This document shows, piece by piece, positions 7,222 to 17,741 of a DNA stretch of 64,000 nt. The stretch's first letter is position 1. The number at the start of each line of letters is the position of its first letter. The notes below the pieces were generated by a model. That model made no database searches and had not been told where the DNA came from. It worked only from the letters and a program-made list of their open reading frames with translations. The stretch comes from Mycobacterium seoulense (GTDB lineage: Bacteria; Actinomycetota; Actinomycetes; Mycobacteriales; Mycobacteriaceae): positions 1,426,001-1,490,000 of the forward strand of contig NZ_AP022582.1 in the NCBI RefSeq assembly GCF_010731595.1, given 5' to 3'. A program made the translations under genes and the position numbers.

Positions 7222-7692
7222 ATGTCGCCGGAAGAGGCCGAGTTCGCCGACCGCATGGGGCTGTTCTTCGAGCTTCTCGGGGCCACTCGCACCATGGGCC
7301 GGGTGTATGGGTGGCTACTGATCTGCGATCCACCCAGCCAATCGTTGACTCAGCTGGCCGAGGCGTTGTCGGTCAGCAAGGCCTCGATCAGCACCGTCGC
7401 CCGGCAACTGCTGGAAGGCGGCATGGTGGAGCGATTGCCCAGCCCGAACCGTCAACACCTCTACCGCGTCACGCCAGGTGGGTTCACCAGCGTTCTGGAA
7501 ACGCAGTTGTCCCTGATGCGGCTGGGGATCGAGCCCGCCGAGTTCGCCCTGTCCGTGCTGGGTGAGGACCGTGCCGCTCAGCGCCGGCGCGTCGAGGATT
7601 TCCGCGATTTCTGCGAGTTCTGCACCAATGCCTACCGCGACCAGCTCATGCAGATGTGGACCGAATATCGGGCGGCAAGGAGAAAGCCATGA
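7222..7692 (+). CDS. MarR/GbsR-type transcriptional regulator
   Basis: A 156-aa winged-helix protein. The recognition region is visible as LTQLAEALSVSKASISTVARQLLEGGMVERLP (residues ~41-72), followed by the wing (RQHLYRV) and a helical C-terminal dimerisation part. ATG 7222 follows AGAGGGG. Its stop overlaps the ATG of a downstream methyltransferase (ATGA), so the two are one operon. A perfect palindrome upstream suggests autoregulation. The ligand is unknown. Confidence 0.85.
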   Translation: MSPEEAEFADRMGLFFELLGATRTMGRVYGWLLICDPPSQSLTQLAEALSVSKASISTVARQLLEGGMVERLPSPNRQHLYRVTPGGFTSVLETQLSLMRLGIEPAEFALSVLGEDRAAQRRRVEDFRDFCEFCTNAYRDQLMQMWTEYRAARRKP

Positions 7693-8510
7693 CTTCGACG
7701 GGCAAGGTCGACTTCACCGGTGTGCGGTGGGGCTCGGTGGAATGGACCAACCTCGTCACCCTGTATCTACGCGCTCACGAAAGCCGGTCGAGCCGGCCGA
7801 TTTTGGGGGACGCGGCAGCCGCGGAAGCGGTGGACCGGATCGACTACGACTTCAAGCGAATCCACCGGAGTTCGCTGCCGGCGTCGAACCAGTATCTGGT
7901 CGCGTTGCGGGCGCAACAACTCGACGACTGGTGCGCGGCGTTTCTGGGGCGTCATCCCGAAGCGGTGGTGCTGCACCTGGGTTGCGGCCTGGACGGCCGC
8001 GCCTTCCGGCTCGCCGTGCCGCCGTCGGTCTCGTGGTTCGACGTCGACCAACCCGGTGTCATCGAGCTGCGCCGGCGGCTCTACGCCGACAGCGAGCGCT
8101 ACCGGATGATCGGCTCGTCGGTGACCGATCCCGGTTGGCTGGACCAGATCCCGACCGGGTGTCCCACCCTGGTCATCGCCGAGGGCCTGCTGATGTACTT
8201 GACCGAGCAACACGTGCGGCAGCTTCTGCGGCGGATGACCGACCGATTCGACTGCGGTGAAATGCATTTCGACACGCTATCGGCGCTGGCGCCGCTGCTG
8301 TCGAAGGTGTTCACCAGGGGAATCATCAAGTGGGGCATTCGAGACGCGCGGGAGCTGCAGACGTGGAATCCCAGGCTGCGGTTGCTCGAGCAGACGTCGA
8401 CCCTGGCCGGCTATCAGCGAATCGAATCGACGGCGGTGCGGTCGATCTACCGGTTGATGTGGTACGCGGGCGCGCGCAACTACGACGTGCTCAACCGCTT
8501 CGAGTTCTGA
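7689..8510 (+). CDS. Class I SAM-dependent methyltransferase, LCM family-like
   Basis: A 273-aa protein of the leucine carboxyl methyltransferase/PPM-like group, common in mycobacteria. Visible are VVLHLGCGLDGRAFRL (SAM motif I), WFDVDQPGVIELRR (motif II acid) and LVIAEGLLMYLTEQHVRQLL, characteristic of the family. It is coupled to the MarR gene by a 4-bp ATGA overlap, so it is likely controlled by it. The substrate could be a small acid or polyketide-type product; no target can be read from the sequence. It converges on the nitronate monooxygenase gene with 1 bp between the stops. Confidence 0.85.
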   Translation: MTSTGKVDFTGVRWGSVEWTNLVTLYLRAHESRSSRPILGDAAAAEAVDRIDYDFKRIHRSSLPASNQYLVALRAQQLDDWCAAFLGRHPEAVVLHLGCGLDGRAFRLAVPPSVSWFDVDQPGVIELRRRLYADSERYRMIGSSVTDPGWLDQIPTGCPTLVIAEGLLMYLTEQHVRQLLRRMTDRFDCGEMHFDTLSALAPLLSKVFTRGIIKWGIRDARELQTWNPRLRLLEQTSTLAGYQRIESTAVRSIYRLMWYAGARNYDVLNRFEF

Positions 8511-8511
8511 A

Positions 8512-11243
<2,732 letters not shown>

Positions 11244-11249
11244 GTCCTG

Positions 11250-12485
11250 ATGGCTGAGACAACCACCTGCGCGATCATCGGTGGCGGCCCCGCCGGCATG
11301 GTCCTGGGGCTGCTGCTGGCTCGGGCGGGCGTGCAGGTCACCCTGATGGAGAAGCACGGCGATTTCCTGCGGGACTTCCGCGGCGACACCGTCCACCCGA
11401 CCACCATGCGGCTCCTCGACGAGTTGGGCCTGTGGGAACCCTTCGCCGCCTTGCCTTTCACCGAAGTCCGCACCGCGAAACTCGAATCCAACGGACGGTC
11501 GGTGACCTACGTCGACTTCGAGCGGTTGCGCCAGCCCCACCCCTTCGTCGCGATGGTGCCGCAGTGGGATCTCCTGAACCTGCTCGCCGATGCCGCACAC
11601 GCGGAGCCGAGCTTCTCGCTGCGGATGAGCACCGAAGTCACCGGGCTGTTGTGGGAGGCCGGCAGCGTCGCCGGGGTGCGCTACCAGGGGCCCGACGGTC
11701 CCGGCGAACTACGGGCGGAGTTGACGGTTGCCTGCGACGGCCGCTGGTCGATCGCGCGCCGGGCGGCGGGATTGAAGGCGCGCGAGTTCCCGGTGAAGTT
11801 CGACGTGTGGTGGTTCAGATTGCCGCACAAGGAGGAAACCGAGTACTCGTTCCTGCCCCGGCTGGGCCCGGGCAAGGGTCTTGCCGTGATCCCCCGCGAG
11901 GGCTACTTCCAGATCGCGTACCTCGGGCCGAAGGGCATCGACGCCCAATTGCGGGCGCGCGGTATCGACGCATTCCGGCGTGACGTCGAAGAGCTGCTGC
12001 CCGATATGCCCGAGTCGGTGGCGGCGTTGCAATCCATGGATGACGTCAAACATCTTGACGTGCACGTGAATCGGCTGCGCCGCTGGCACACCGAAGGGCT
12101 GCTGTGCATCGGGGATGCCGCACACGCGATGTCGCCCCTGGGCGGCGTCGGTATCAACCTGGCGGTGCAGGATGCCGTCGCCGCCGCCACCGTGCTGGCC
12201 GAACCGCTGCGGCGACACCGGGTCGGCACCCGCGAGCTCGCCGCGGTGCACCGCCGGCGCGTGTTCCCCACGGTGGTGACGCAACTGGTCCAGCAGGTGC
12301 TGCACCGGCTGTTGCTCGGTCCACTGCTGCGCGGCGCGGATCCCACGCCGCCCGCCGCGTTGCTCGGCCTGATGCGGCGGTTCCCGTGGCTGTCGGCCGT
12401 GCCGGCTTACTTCGTCGGCGTCGGAGTACGGCCCGAGCACGCCCCGGAGTTCGCGCGCCGCGCGCCCGTCGACCGGGATGGCTGA
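11250..12485 (+). CDS. FAD-dependent aromatic-ring-type monooxygenase
   Basis: A 411-aa flavoprotein of the PHBH-like group A monooxygenases. It shows the dinucleotide motif IIGGGPAGMVLGLLLARAGV (residues ~9-28), an acidic second-strand end (MEKH), an RGDTVHP region after it, the internal DG motif (TVACDGRWSIAR) and the GD motif (CIGDAAHAMSPLGGVGINLA). Such enzymes hydroxylate aromatic rings with NAD(P)H and O2. It lies 6 bp after the arylsulfatase and is probably cotranscribed. The substrate is unknown. Confidence 0.88.
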   Translation: MAETTTCAIIGGGPAGMVLGLLLARAGVQVTLMEKHGDFLRDFRGDTVHPTTMRLLDELGLWEPFAALPFTEVRTAKLESNGRSVTYVDFERLRQPHPFVAMVPQWDLLNLLADAAHAEPSFSLRMSTEVTGLLWEAGSVAGVRYQGPDGPGELRAELTVACDGRWSIARRAAGLKAREFPVKFDVWWFRLPHKEETEYSFLPRLGPGKGLAVIPREGYFQIAYLGPKGIDAQLRARGIDAFRRDVEELLPDMPESVAALQSMDDVKHLDVHVNRLRRWHTEGLLCIGDAAHAMSPLGGVGINLAVQDAVAAATVLAEPLRRHRVGTRELAAVHRRRVFPTVVTQLVQQVLHRLLLGPLLRGADPTPPAALLGLMRRFPWLSAVPAYFVGVGVRPEHAPEFARRAPVDRDG

Positions 12486-12655
12486 GTCAGCGTCCCGGGC
12501 GCCGGGAAGAGCGATCGCCGGCCCGTGGAGGCGGTTTGATGTTTCGCGGGCGAGGGTAACCTCTGCTGACGATGTGAGGTCGTGAAATCGGTCCTGTCTC
12601 CACGTTGCGGACGCCGCCTCTGGCGAGCCATGGGACCGAGAGGAGGCCAGAGCTA

Positions 12656-12904
12656 ATGGATCTCAAGAAGTTTGCAGGTAAAGCCGCGGTCGCCGGCGCG
12701 TTGAGCGCCGTGGCGCTCGGCTTCGGTACCGGTATGGCACAGGCCCACCCCGGGCCGTGGCCGCCGCCGGGCCCACCGGGTCCGCACGTCGTCGACGACG
12801 GTCATTGGAACCCGCTGCCACCTGGGCAAATCAAGCAGATTTGTCCCTGGCAGGCGCCGCCCGGTCACTGGGTTGGTGGCCCGCACGGCGTTCCCTGCAC
12901 CTGA
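12656..12904 (+). CDS. Small secreted Pro/Gly-rich protein
   Basis: An 82-aa protein with a clear signal peptide (KKFAGKAAVAGALSAVALGF, cleavage near AQA/HPG at residue ~30). The mature part is about 52 aa, rich in Pro, Gly, His and Trp, with two cysteines (ICPW and the penultimate CT) that could form one disulfide. ATG 12656 has a strong ribosome site (GAGAGGAGG). Similar short proteins are common in mycobacteria without known function. A stem-loop just after the stop probably ends the transcript. Confidence 0.8.
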   Translation: MDLKKFAGKAAVAGALSAVALGFGTGMAQAHPGPWPPPGPPGPHVVDDGHWNPLPPGQIKQICPWQAPPGHWVGGPHGVPCT

Positions 12905-12927
12905 CTCCCGGGACGTTGATGGAGCCG

Positions 12928-12955
12928 ACCCGCCGCGCTTCTGCGCGGGGCGGGT
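12928..12955. terminator. Bidirectional stem-loop terminator candidate
   Basis: ACCCGCCGCGC (12928-12938), loop TTCT, then GCGCGGGGCGGGT (12943-12955). The outer 7 bp and inner 4 bp pair perfectly with a 2-nt bulge. It sits between the convergent stops at 12904 and 12956. It has no U-tract, as is usual for mycobacterial hairpins. Confidence 0.55.
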
Positions 12956-13561
12956 TCAGGCGGGCCGGGCGGCCAGTTGGGCCAGTTGCGCGGCAACCTC
13001 GGCCGTTTGGGTGGTCAGCACGATTCGGCCGGAAGTCACCGGTTCCTCGATGATCGGGGCCTCGAGAACGAGATTGTCGCGGACGAAGGCCACATGGTCC
13101 CGCAGGTGCGCCGCGGTGTAGGACGCCCACGCGGCCGCCGATGGCTGGTCCAGGATCAGGGTCACCTCGTAGAAACCCGCGGTCAGCGACTTCGGTGGGT
13201 CGACGTGTATCAGCCCGAGCTGCAGGGTCTCTGGAGCGAGCAGGTACGAGGTGGTCCGGCCGATGTCGCACGCGGTGAGCGCATCAGTAGGCGCCACCCC
13301 GTGATTCGGATCGCTGGCGGGGCACTTCGGCGGGCTGGCCGGCTGCGATTTGTTGACCGGGCGGACGGGCAACGGCGCGATCTTCACGATGGGTGCAGCC
13401 GGCGCGGCCGATGGTGTCGTGGTGGGCGCCGCGTTGGTGGTTGTCGACGTGGTGGGTGCGGCCGGGTGCCGCGTCGGGTGGCAGCCGCATGTCAGCGCCA
13501 CGAGCAGGCCGACGCACGCGAGCCAAGCGCCGGCTTTGACATCCATTCGGCGTTGAACCAT
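12956..13561 (-). CDS. Lipoprotein-like SecD P1-domain protein
   Basis: A 201-aa protein: a hydrophobic N-terminal segment ending in Cys residues (LVALTCGCHPTR, an imperfect lipobox), a Thr/Ala/Pro linker (residues ~40-65), then a region resembling the periplasmic P1 head of SecD. The P1-like features are the paired Cys segment PKCPASDPN...ACD, SYLLAPETLQ, GFYEVTLILD, AAWASYTAAH, and VLEAPIIEEPVTSGRIVLT. No further membrane helices follow, so it is a free P1 head anchored at the cell surface. ATG 13561 is preferred; ATG 13546 is a second option. The role is unknown. Confidence 0.7.
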   Translation of the reverse strand: MVQRRMDVKAGAWLACVGLLVALTCGCHPTRHPAAPTTSTTTNAAPTTTPSAAPAAPIVKIAPLPVRPVNKSQPASPPKCPASDPNHGVAPTDALTACDIGRTTSYLLAPETLQLGLIHVDPPKSLTAGFYEVTLILDQPSAAAWASYTAAHLRDHVAFVRDNLVLEAPIIEEPVTSGRIVLTTQTAEVAAQLAQLAARPA

Positions 13562-13731
13562 TCGGTCATTGTTCCAGTCGTTGTCCGGCGGTCGGTTTCG
13601 CCCGCGCCGGCGCACACGCGCTTGGTGGCCACTCACGTCCGCCGTCATGCGTCATCGCACCAACGCTCGCATCTCGATGCGGCCTGCATACGCGATTGTC
13701 GCGCGGCTGGCGCGTGGGTAGGCTGCGGCGG

Positions 13732-14538
13732 ATGGGAGTCCGCACCGGGTACGCGGAGGGGACGTTCAGCTGGGTTGACCTCGCCACTTCCGACCCGGAT
13801 GCGGCCACAGTGTTCTATGGGACGCTCTTCGGCTGGACGCCGGACGAGCGGCGTATGTCGGACGGTCGCACGTACACGGTGCTGCGCCGCGAGCAGCAGG
13901 AGGTCGCTGGGCTCTATGCGCTCCATACGACCGACCCCGCCGGTGGTGAGCCACGCTGGAACTCGCACGTATCGGTCGCCGACGTCGACGCGGCGGCCGC
14001 CCGCGCCCGCGCGTTGGGAGGCACCGTCTTAGCCGGGCCGCTGGATGCCGGAGACCGCGGGAGGTTGGTGGTCGTGCGCGATCCGCACGGGGCCGTCATC
14101 CATCTCTGCCAGCCCGGCCGGCACTTCGGCGCGACGTGCGTGAACGAGACCGGGTGTCTGACGTGGAATGAGCTCGCCACCCTGGATGTCGATGCCGCGA
14201 TCGCCTTCTACTCGCGACTGTTCGGCTGGCACATCGAGTTCCTCGCCGGCATGCCCGTGCCTTACTGGGTGATCCGTGTGGGAGCGCCCGCGGTGCCGGT
14301 GCTTTCGGGCGACAACGGCGGACTGCGCGGTCTGACGGCGGCGGACGCCGGCGTGCCGTCGCGCTGGCTGCCCTACTTCGTCGTGGCCGACGTCGCCGAG
14401 GCCGGGGCAGCGGCCATCGCCGGCGGCGGCGCGGTTCTCGCGGGGCCGACGGAGCAGCCGAAGGGTCGCTTCAGCTTGCTGCGCGATCCGCAGGGGGCGA
14501 GCTTCCTGGTCTTCGAAAGCAGCAAGCTCGACCCGTGA
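13732..14538 (+). CDS. Two-domain VOC (glyoxalase-fold) protein
   Basis: A 268-aa protein with two vicinal-oxygen-chelate modules: residues ~9-125 (FSWVDLATSDPDAATVFYGT ... GRLVVVRDPHGAVIHL) and ~135-265 (LTWNELATLDVDAAIAFYSR ... GRFSLLRDPQGASFLVF). It resembles the mycobacterial hydroxylase-type VOC proteins. A metal-site His is not obvious at the first strand of either module (TFSWVDL, LTWNEL), so metal binding is doubtful. ATG 13732 lies 7 nt after TAGGCT (13719-13724), a plausible leaderless start. The following betaine-binding-like gene begins 16 bp later. Confidence 0.75.
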   Translation: MGVRTGYAEGTFSWVDLATSDPDAATVFYGTLFGWTPDERRMSDGRTYTVLRREQQEVAGLYALHTTDPAGGEPRWNSHVSVADVDAAAARARALGGTVLAGPLDAGDRGRLVVVRDPHGAVIHLCQPGRHFGATCVNETGCLTWNELATLDVDAAIAFYSRLFGWHIEFLAGMPVPYWVIRVGAPAVPVLSGDNGGLRGLTAADAGVPSRWLPYFVVADVAEAGAAAIAGGGAVLAGPTEQPKGRFSLLRDPQGASFLVFESSKLDP

Positions 14539-14554
14539 AGGGGCGGAAGCGGAC

Positions 14555-15427
14555 GTGATCCTGGCCGAGACGTTGGTGTTCGGCTCGGGCCCCGAGTGTC
14601 CAACCGAACTGCTCTGTTTGCCGCTGTTGCGCGCGCGGTATGGGCTCACCTTCAAGGAGTTTCGTGTCACCGATGCCGGGGGGCCACGCACCGTCGAGGC
14701 GCTCGAAACGGGAGCGATTCAGGTTGGCGTGCTCTTCACGACCGATCCACGCCTTCTCGCCGGCGACTTCGTCCTGCTCGAGGATGACCGGCACGCCCAG
14801 CCCGCCGAGAGCGTGACGCCGATTCTGCGCGAAGAGTTGCGCATGGCGCACGGCGCCGACCTTGCCGCGACCATCGATGCCGTGAGCGCGGAACTCACGA
14901 CCGAGCGCCTCGCCGACCTCAATCGTCGCGTCCTTCTCGGGTCATCGCCCGCGGCGGCGGCTGAATTCCTCACCGAGCGGCGGCTCGGCCCGACGCCCCG
15001 CGTATCGCGGAGAAACCGACCGGCGATTGTCGTCGGCTCGGCCAACTTCGCCGAGAGCGTGACCGTGGCCGAGCTTTACGCCCACGCGCTGGCGGACGCC
15101 GGCTTCCCGGTCGAGCGGCGCCTCGGGATCGGCAACCGCGACACGTACTTTCCGCTGCTCCGCGACGGCGCAGTCGACCTCGTCCCCGAGTACGTGGGTA
15201 GCCTCCTCGCGTACCTGGACGGCAGCCGTGGGGGGATCCCGGATGCGCACCAAGCCCATGCGGCGCTCGCCCAGGCGCTGCGGGGAACGGGCCTCGCCGC
15301 TCTGCAGCCGGCGCCAGCCGAGAACAAGAACGGCATCGTCGTGACCGCCGCGACCGCGGCGCGCCACGGCCTGACGCGGATCAGTGATCTCGGCCGGGCG
15401 ATCGGCGATGCGGACGGGAGCGGGTGA
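14555..15427 (+). CDS. Glycine-betaine/osmoprotectant-binding protein with halves in swapped order
   Basis: A 290-aa protein made of OpuAC/ProX-type substrate-binding sequence in permuted order. Residues 1-~145 match the normal C-terminal half (VFGSGPECPTELLCLP, GGPRTVEALETGAIQVGVLF, LEDDRHAQPAESVTPILR, SAELTTERLADLNRRV). Residues ~155-290 match the normal N-terminal half (IVVGSANFAESVTVAELYAH, YFPLLRDGAVDLVPEYVGSL, PAPAENKNGIVVT, ISDLGRA). There is no signal peptide and no transporter gene nearby. It may be the remnant of a tandem double-domain protein that lost both ends, or a true circular permutant. GTG 14555 start. Function is doubtful. Confidence 0.7.
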   Translation: MILAETLVFGSGPECPTELLCLPLLRARYGLTFKEFRVTDAGGPRTVEALETGAIQVGVLFTTDPRLLAGDFVLLEDDRHAQPAESVTPILREELRMAHGADLAATIDAVSAELTTERLADLNRRVLLGSSPAAAAEFLTERRLGPTPRVSRRNRPAIVVGSANFAESVTVAELYAHALADAGFPVERRLGIGNRDTYFPLLRDGAVDLVPEYVGSLLAYLDGSRGGIPDAHQAHAALAQALRGTGLAALQPAPAENKNGIVVTAATAARHGLTRISDLGRAIGDADGSG

Positions 15428-15562
15428 CTCGCGGCGGCGTGCAAATCGCGTTGAATTATCCGACCATTCATGTAGTCGAGAGTTGGTGAGTGGTCGGCCG
15501 TTGTTCGTCAGCCGTTTCGCTCGGAGGTGTCGTCGGACATCAAACCAGATCTTCAGCAACAC

Positions 15563-15579
15563 TACGAATATAGAGTAAA
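15563..15579 (+). promoter_or_regulatory. Shared 17-bp motif upstream of the TetR gene
   Basis: TACGAATATAGAGTAAA lies 23 bp before the TetR start. A copy with 15 of 17 identical bases (TACGAGAATAGAGTAAA) lies at 16354-16370, upstream of the P450 operon. Conservation of an A/T-rich word in two otherwise unrelated intergenic regions flanking the regulator makes it the likely TetR operator. Confidence 0.6.
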
Positions 15580-15602
15580 GTGTTGGTCCGAGACGAAGGG
15601 CC

Positions 15603-16289
15603 ATGGACAGACGCCGAAAGCCTAATCCCGGGGAGCGCCGCCGCGACTTGTGCGACGCGGCGATTCAGTTGTTGGCCGACGACGGGGCCAAGGGCGTGAG
15701 CCATCTCAAGGTCGACCGCAAAGCCGGCGTGCCCGACGGGACGACGTCGTTCTATTTCCGCACCCGCTCGGCGCTGCTGCGCGCGGTGGCCGAGCGGCTG
15801 GCCGAGCTGGATCTCGCCGAGCTGCAATCGGTGGCGGACAGCTCGACCGACCGGAAAGACGATGCCTCGCCCTCGCGGTTGTCGCAGGTGGTCATTCAGG
15901 CCGCCAGTGAACCGCAGTTGTCGCGGACCAAGGCCCGCTACGAGCTGACGATGCAAGCCACCCGCGACCCGGCGCTCGCCGCGATCCTGCAACAGGCCAC
16001 GGACGAGTTCACCAAGTTGCACCGCGAGATCCTCGTGCAACTGATGCCGCACGGCGCGGATCTGGAACCGGCGGTGGTCGAGGACCTCAGCAACGTCACG
16101 CTGACGTTCATCAACGGTCTGCTGCAGCGGCTCGCGCATGGGGACCGGTTGATAGACACCGCCGAGCAGCTGGACGGGATCTTGTCCGCGATGGCGGTGG
16201 GGATTCTCAAAAGTCCGAACAAGGGGCGCCTGACACGAAGCGACGGCCTGCCGCCGGCGCGCAGCCGCCGGGCCGCGGGATCCGGGTGA
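15603..16289 (+). CDS. TetR family transcriptional regulator of the P450 operon
   Basis: A 228-aa TetR repressor. The N-terminal helix-turn-helix is visible as DAAIQLLADDGAKGVSHLKVDRKAG followed by PDGTTSFYFRTRSALLRAVAERLAE (residues ~18-68). The C-terminal ligand domain is helical. It sits upstream of, and on the same strand as, the P450/SDR/CoA-transferase operon. A 17-bp motif found before both transcription units suggests that it represses itself and that operon until a substrate or CoA intermediate binds. Confidence 0.85.
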   Translation: MDRRRKPNPGERRRDLCDAAIQLLADDGAKGVSHLKVDRKAGVPDGTTSFYFRTRSALLRAVAERLAELDLAELQSVADSSTDRKDDASPSRLSQVVIQAASEPQLSRTKARYELTMQATRDPALAAILQQATDEFTKLHREILVQLMPHGADLEPAVVEDLSNVTLTFINGLLQRLAHGDRLIDTAEQLDGILSAMAVGILKSPNKGRLTRSDGLPPARSRRAAGSG

Positions 16290-16315
16290 GGCTGCGGGCG
16301 GGACACGGATGCGTG

Positions 16316-16335
16316 GCTCTGGCTCTTGCCAGGGC
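16316..16335 (+). terminator. Stem-loop after the TetR gene
   Basis: GCTCTGGC (16316-16323), loop TCTT, GCCAGGGC (16328-16335): 8 bp with one G-T pair, 26 bp after the TetR stop and before the second operator copy. It probably ends the regulator transcript. No U-tract. Confidence 0.4.
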
Positions 16336-16353
16336 ACCCGCTGTATGGTTCTC

Positions 16354-16370
16354 TACGAGAATAGAGTAAA
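16354..16370 (+). promoter_or_regulatory. Second copy of the shared 17-bp motif, upstream of the P450 operon
   Basis: TACGAGAATAGAGTAAA, 15 of 17 bases identical to the motif before the TetR gene, lies about 170 bp before the P450 start. The distance leaves room for a sizeable 5' untranslated region or another promoter closer to the gene. Confidence 0.55.
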
Positions 16371-16538
16371 TCCACGTTCGCGGACCGTTTCAGCCAAAAC
16401 CCGCGTGCGGGTACGAGCATTGTGATTAAGCGGAGTGTATAAATTGTCCGAGCCCGATCCGGCGCTGACAGACCGGCGGCACCGGCTCTGTCGCACGCGA
16501 TGCGGGAACCCGGAAATGCCTGCGGTAGGAGGGATTTC

Positions 16539-17741
16539 GTGACGGCGAGCACCGATAGCCATGTTCGATTCGATCCGTACGATGTCGAGCTGATTGCCGA
16601 CCCATATCCGATGTTCAAGCGCCTGCGTGACGAGGCGCCGCTGTACTACAACTCCGAATACGACTTTTACGCGCTGAGCAGATTCGCCGATGTAAACAAG
16701 GGCATCCTCGACTACGGCACTTACAGCTCCGCGCGGGGCGTGATCATGGAACTGATCAAGGCCAACCTCGAAATCCCTTCGGGCATGCTGATCTTCGAAG
16801 ACCCGCCGATCCACGACGTGCACCGCAAGCTGCTGTCGCGCATGTTCACCCCCCGCAAGATCGCCGCGCTGGAGCCGATGATCCGCGAGTTCTGCGCACA
16901 ATCGCTCGATCCACTGGTGGGCTCGGGCCGGTTCGACTTCGTCACCGACCTGGGGGCGATCATGCCGATGAAGGTCATCAGCGCGCTACTCGGCATCCCC
17001 GAAGAAGATCAGGAATACATCCGCGACCGCGGCAACGCTCAGTTGCGCACCGAGCCCGGCAAGCCGATGAGCGCCGCCGAACATGGGTTGTCGGTGGGGG
17101 AGCAGTTCGAGGCCTACATCGACTGGCGCGCCGACAATCCGTCCGATGACATCATGACCGAACTGCTCAACGTCGAGTTCGTCGACGAGACCGGCACCAC
17201 GCGGCGGCTGAGGCGCGAGGAGATCCTGGTGTACCTCAACGTGGTGGCCGGAGCGGGCAACGAAACGACCACGCGGCTGATCGGTTGGGCGGGAAAGGTT
17301 CTTGCGGAGCACCCCGATCAGCGTCGCGAGCTCGTCGAGAACCCCGGACTCATCCCGCAGGCTATCGAGGAGTTGCTGCGCTTCGAGCCGCCCGCGCCGC
17401 ACATGGCGCGCTATGTGACCCGCGACGTCAGCCTCTATGACCGGACGGTGCCCGAGGGCAGCGTGATGCTGATGCTGCTCGGGTCGGCGTGCCGAGACGA
17501 GCGGCAGTTCGGTCCCGACGCGGGCGAATTCAACATTCACCGCGCGGCCCGCCCGCACCTCACGTTCAGCGTCGGCGCCCACTTCTGCCTGGGCTCGGCG
17601 CTGGCCCGGCTGGAAGGCCGTGTCGCCCTGGAAGAGATCCTCAAGCGCTTCCCGGAGTGGGAGCCCGACATGGCCAACGCCACGCTCAGCCCGACGTCGT
17701 CGGTGCGGGGCTGGGAAACCCTGCCCACCGTGGTGCCCTGA
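16539..17741 (+). CDS. Cytochrome P450
   Basis: A 400-aa bacterial P450. Seen: the I-helix oxygen-binding motif AGAGNETTTR, the ExxR motif in IEELLRFEP, and the haem-Cys loop FSVGAHFCLGSALARLE. The N-terminus has no membrane anchor. GTG 16539 is chosen because TAGGAGGG lies just upstream; an ATG at 16500 would add 13 residues. It is first in an operon with a mycofactocin-type SDR, which overlaps its stop by one base. Together they would hydroxylate a substrate and then oxidise the alcohol. The P450 subfamily was not determined. Confidence 0.92.
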   Translation: MTASTDSHVRFDPYDVELIADPYPMFKRLRDEAPLYYNSEYDFYALSRFADVNKGILDYGTYSSARGVIMELIKANLEIPSGMLIFEDPPIHDVHRKLLSRMFTPRKIAALEPMIREFCAQSLDPLVGSGRFDFVTDLGAIMPMKVISALLGIPEEDQEYIRDRGNAQLRTEPGKPMSAAEHGLSVGEQFEAYIDWRADNPSDDIMTELLNVEFVDETGTTRRLRREEILVYLNVVAGAGNETTTRLIGWAGKVLAEHPDQRRELVENPGLIPQAIEELLRFEPPAPHMARYVTRDVSLYDRTVPEGSVMLMLLGSACRDERQFGPDAGEFNIHRAARPHLTFSVGAHFCLGSALARLEGRVALEEILKRFPEWEPDMANATLSPTSSVRGWETLPTVVP

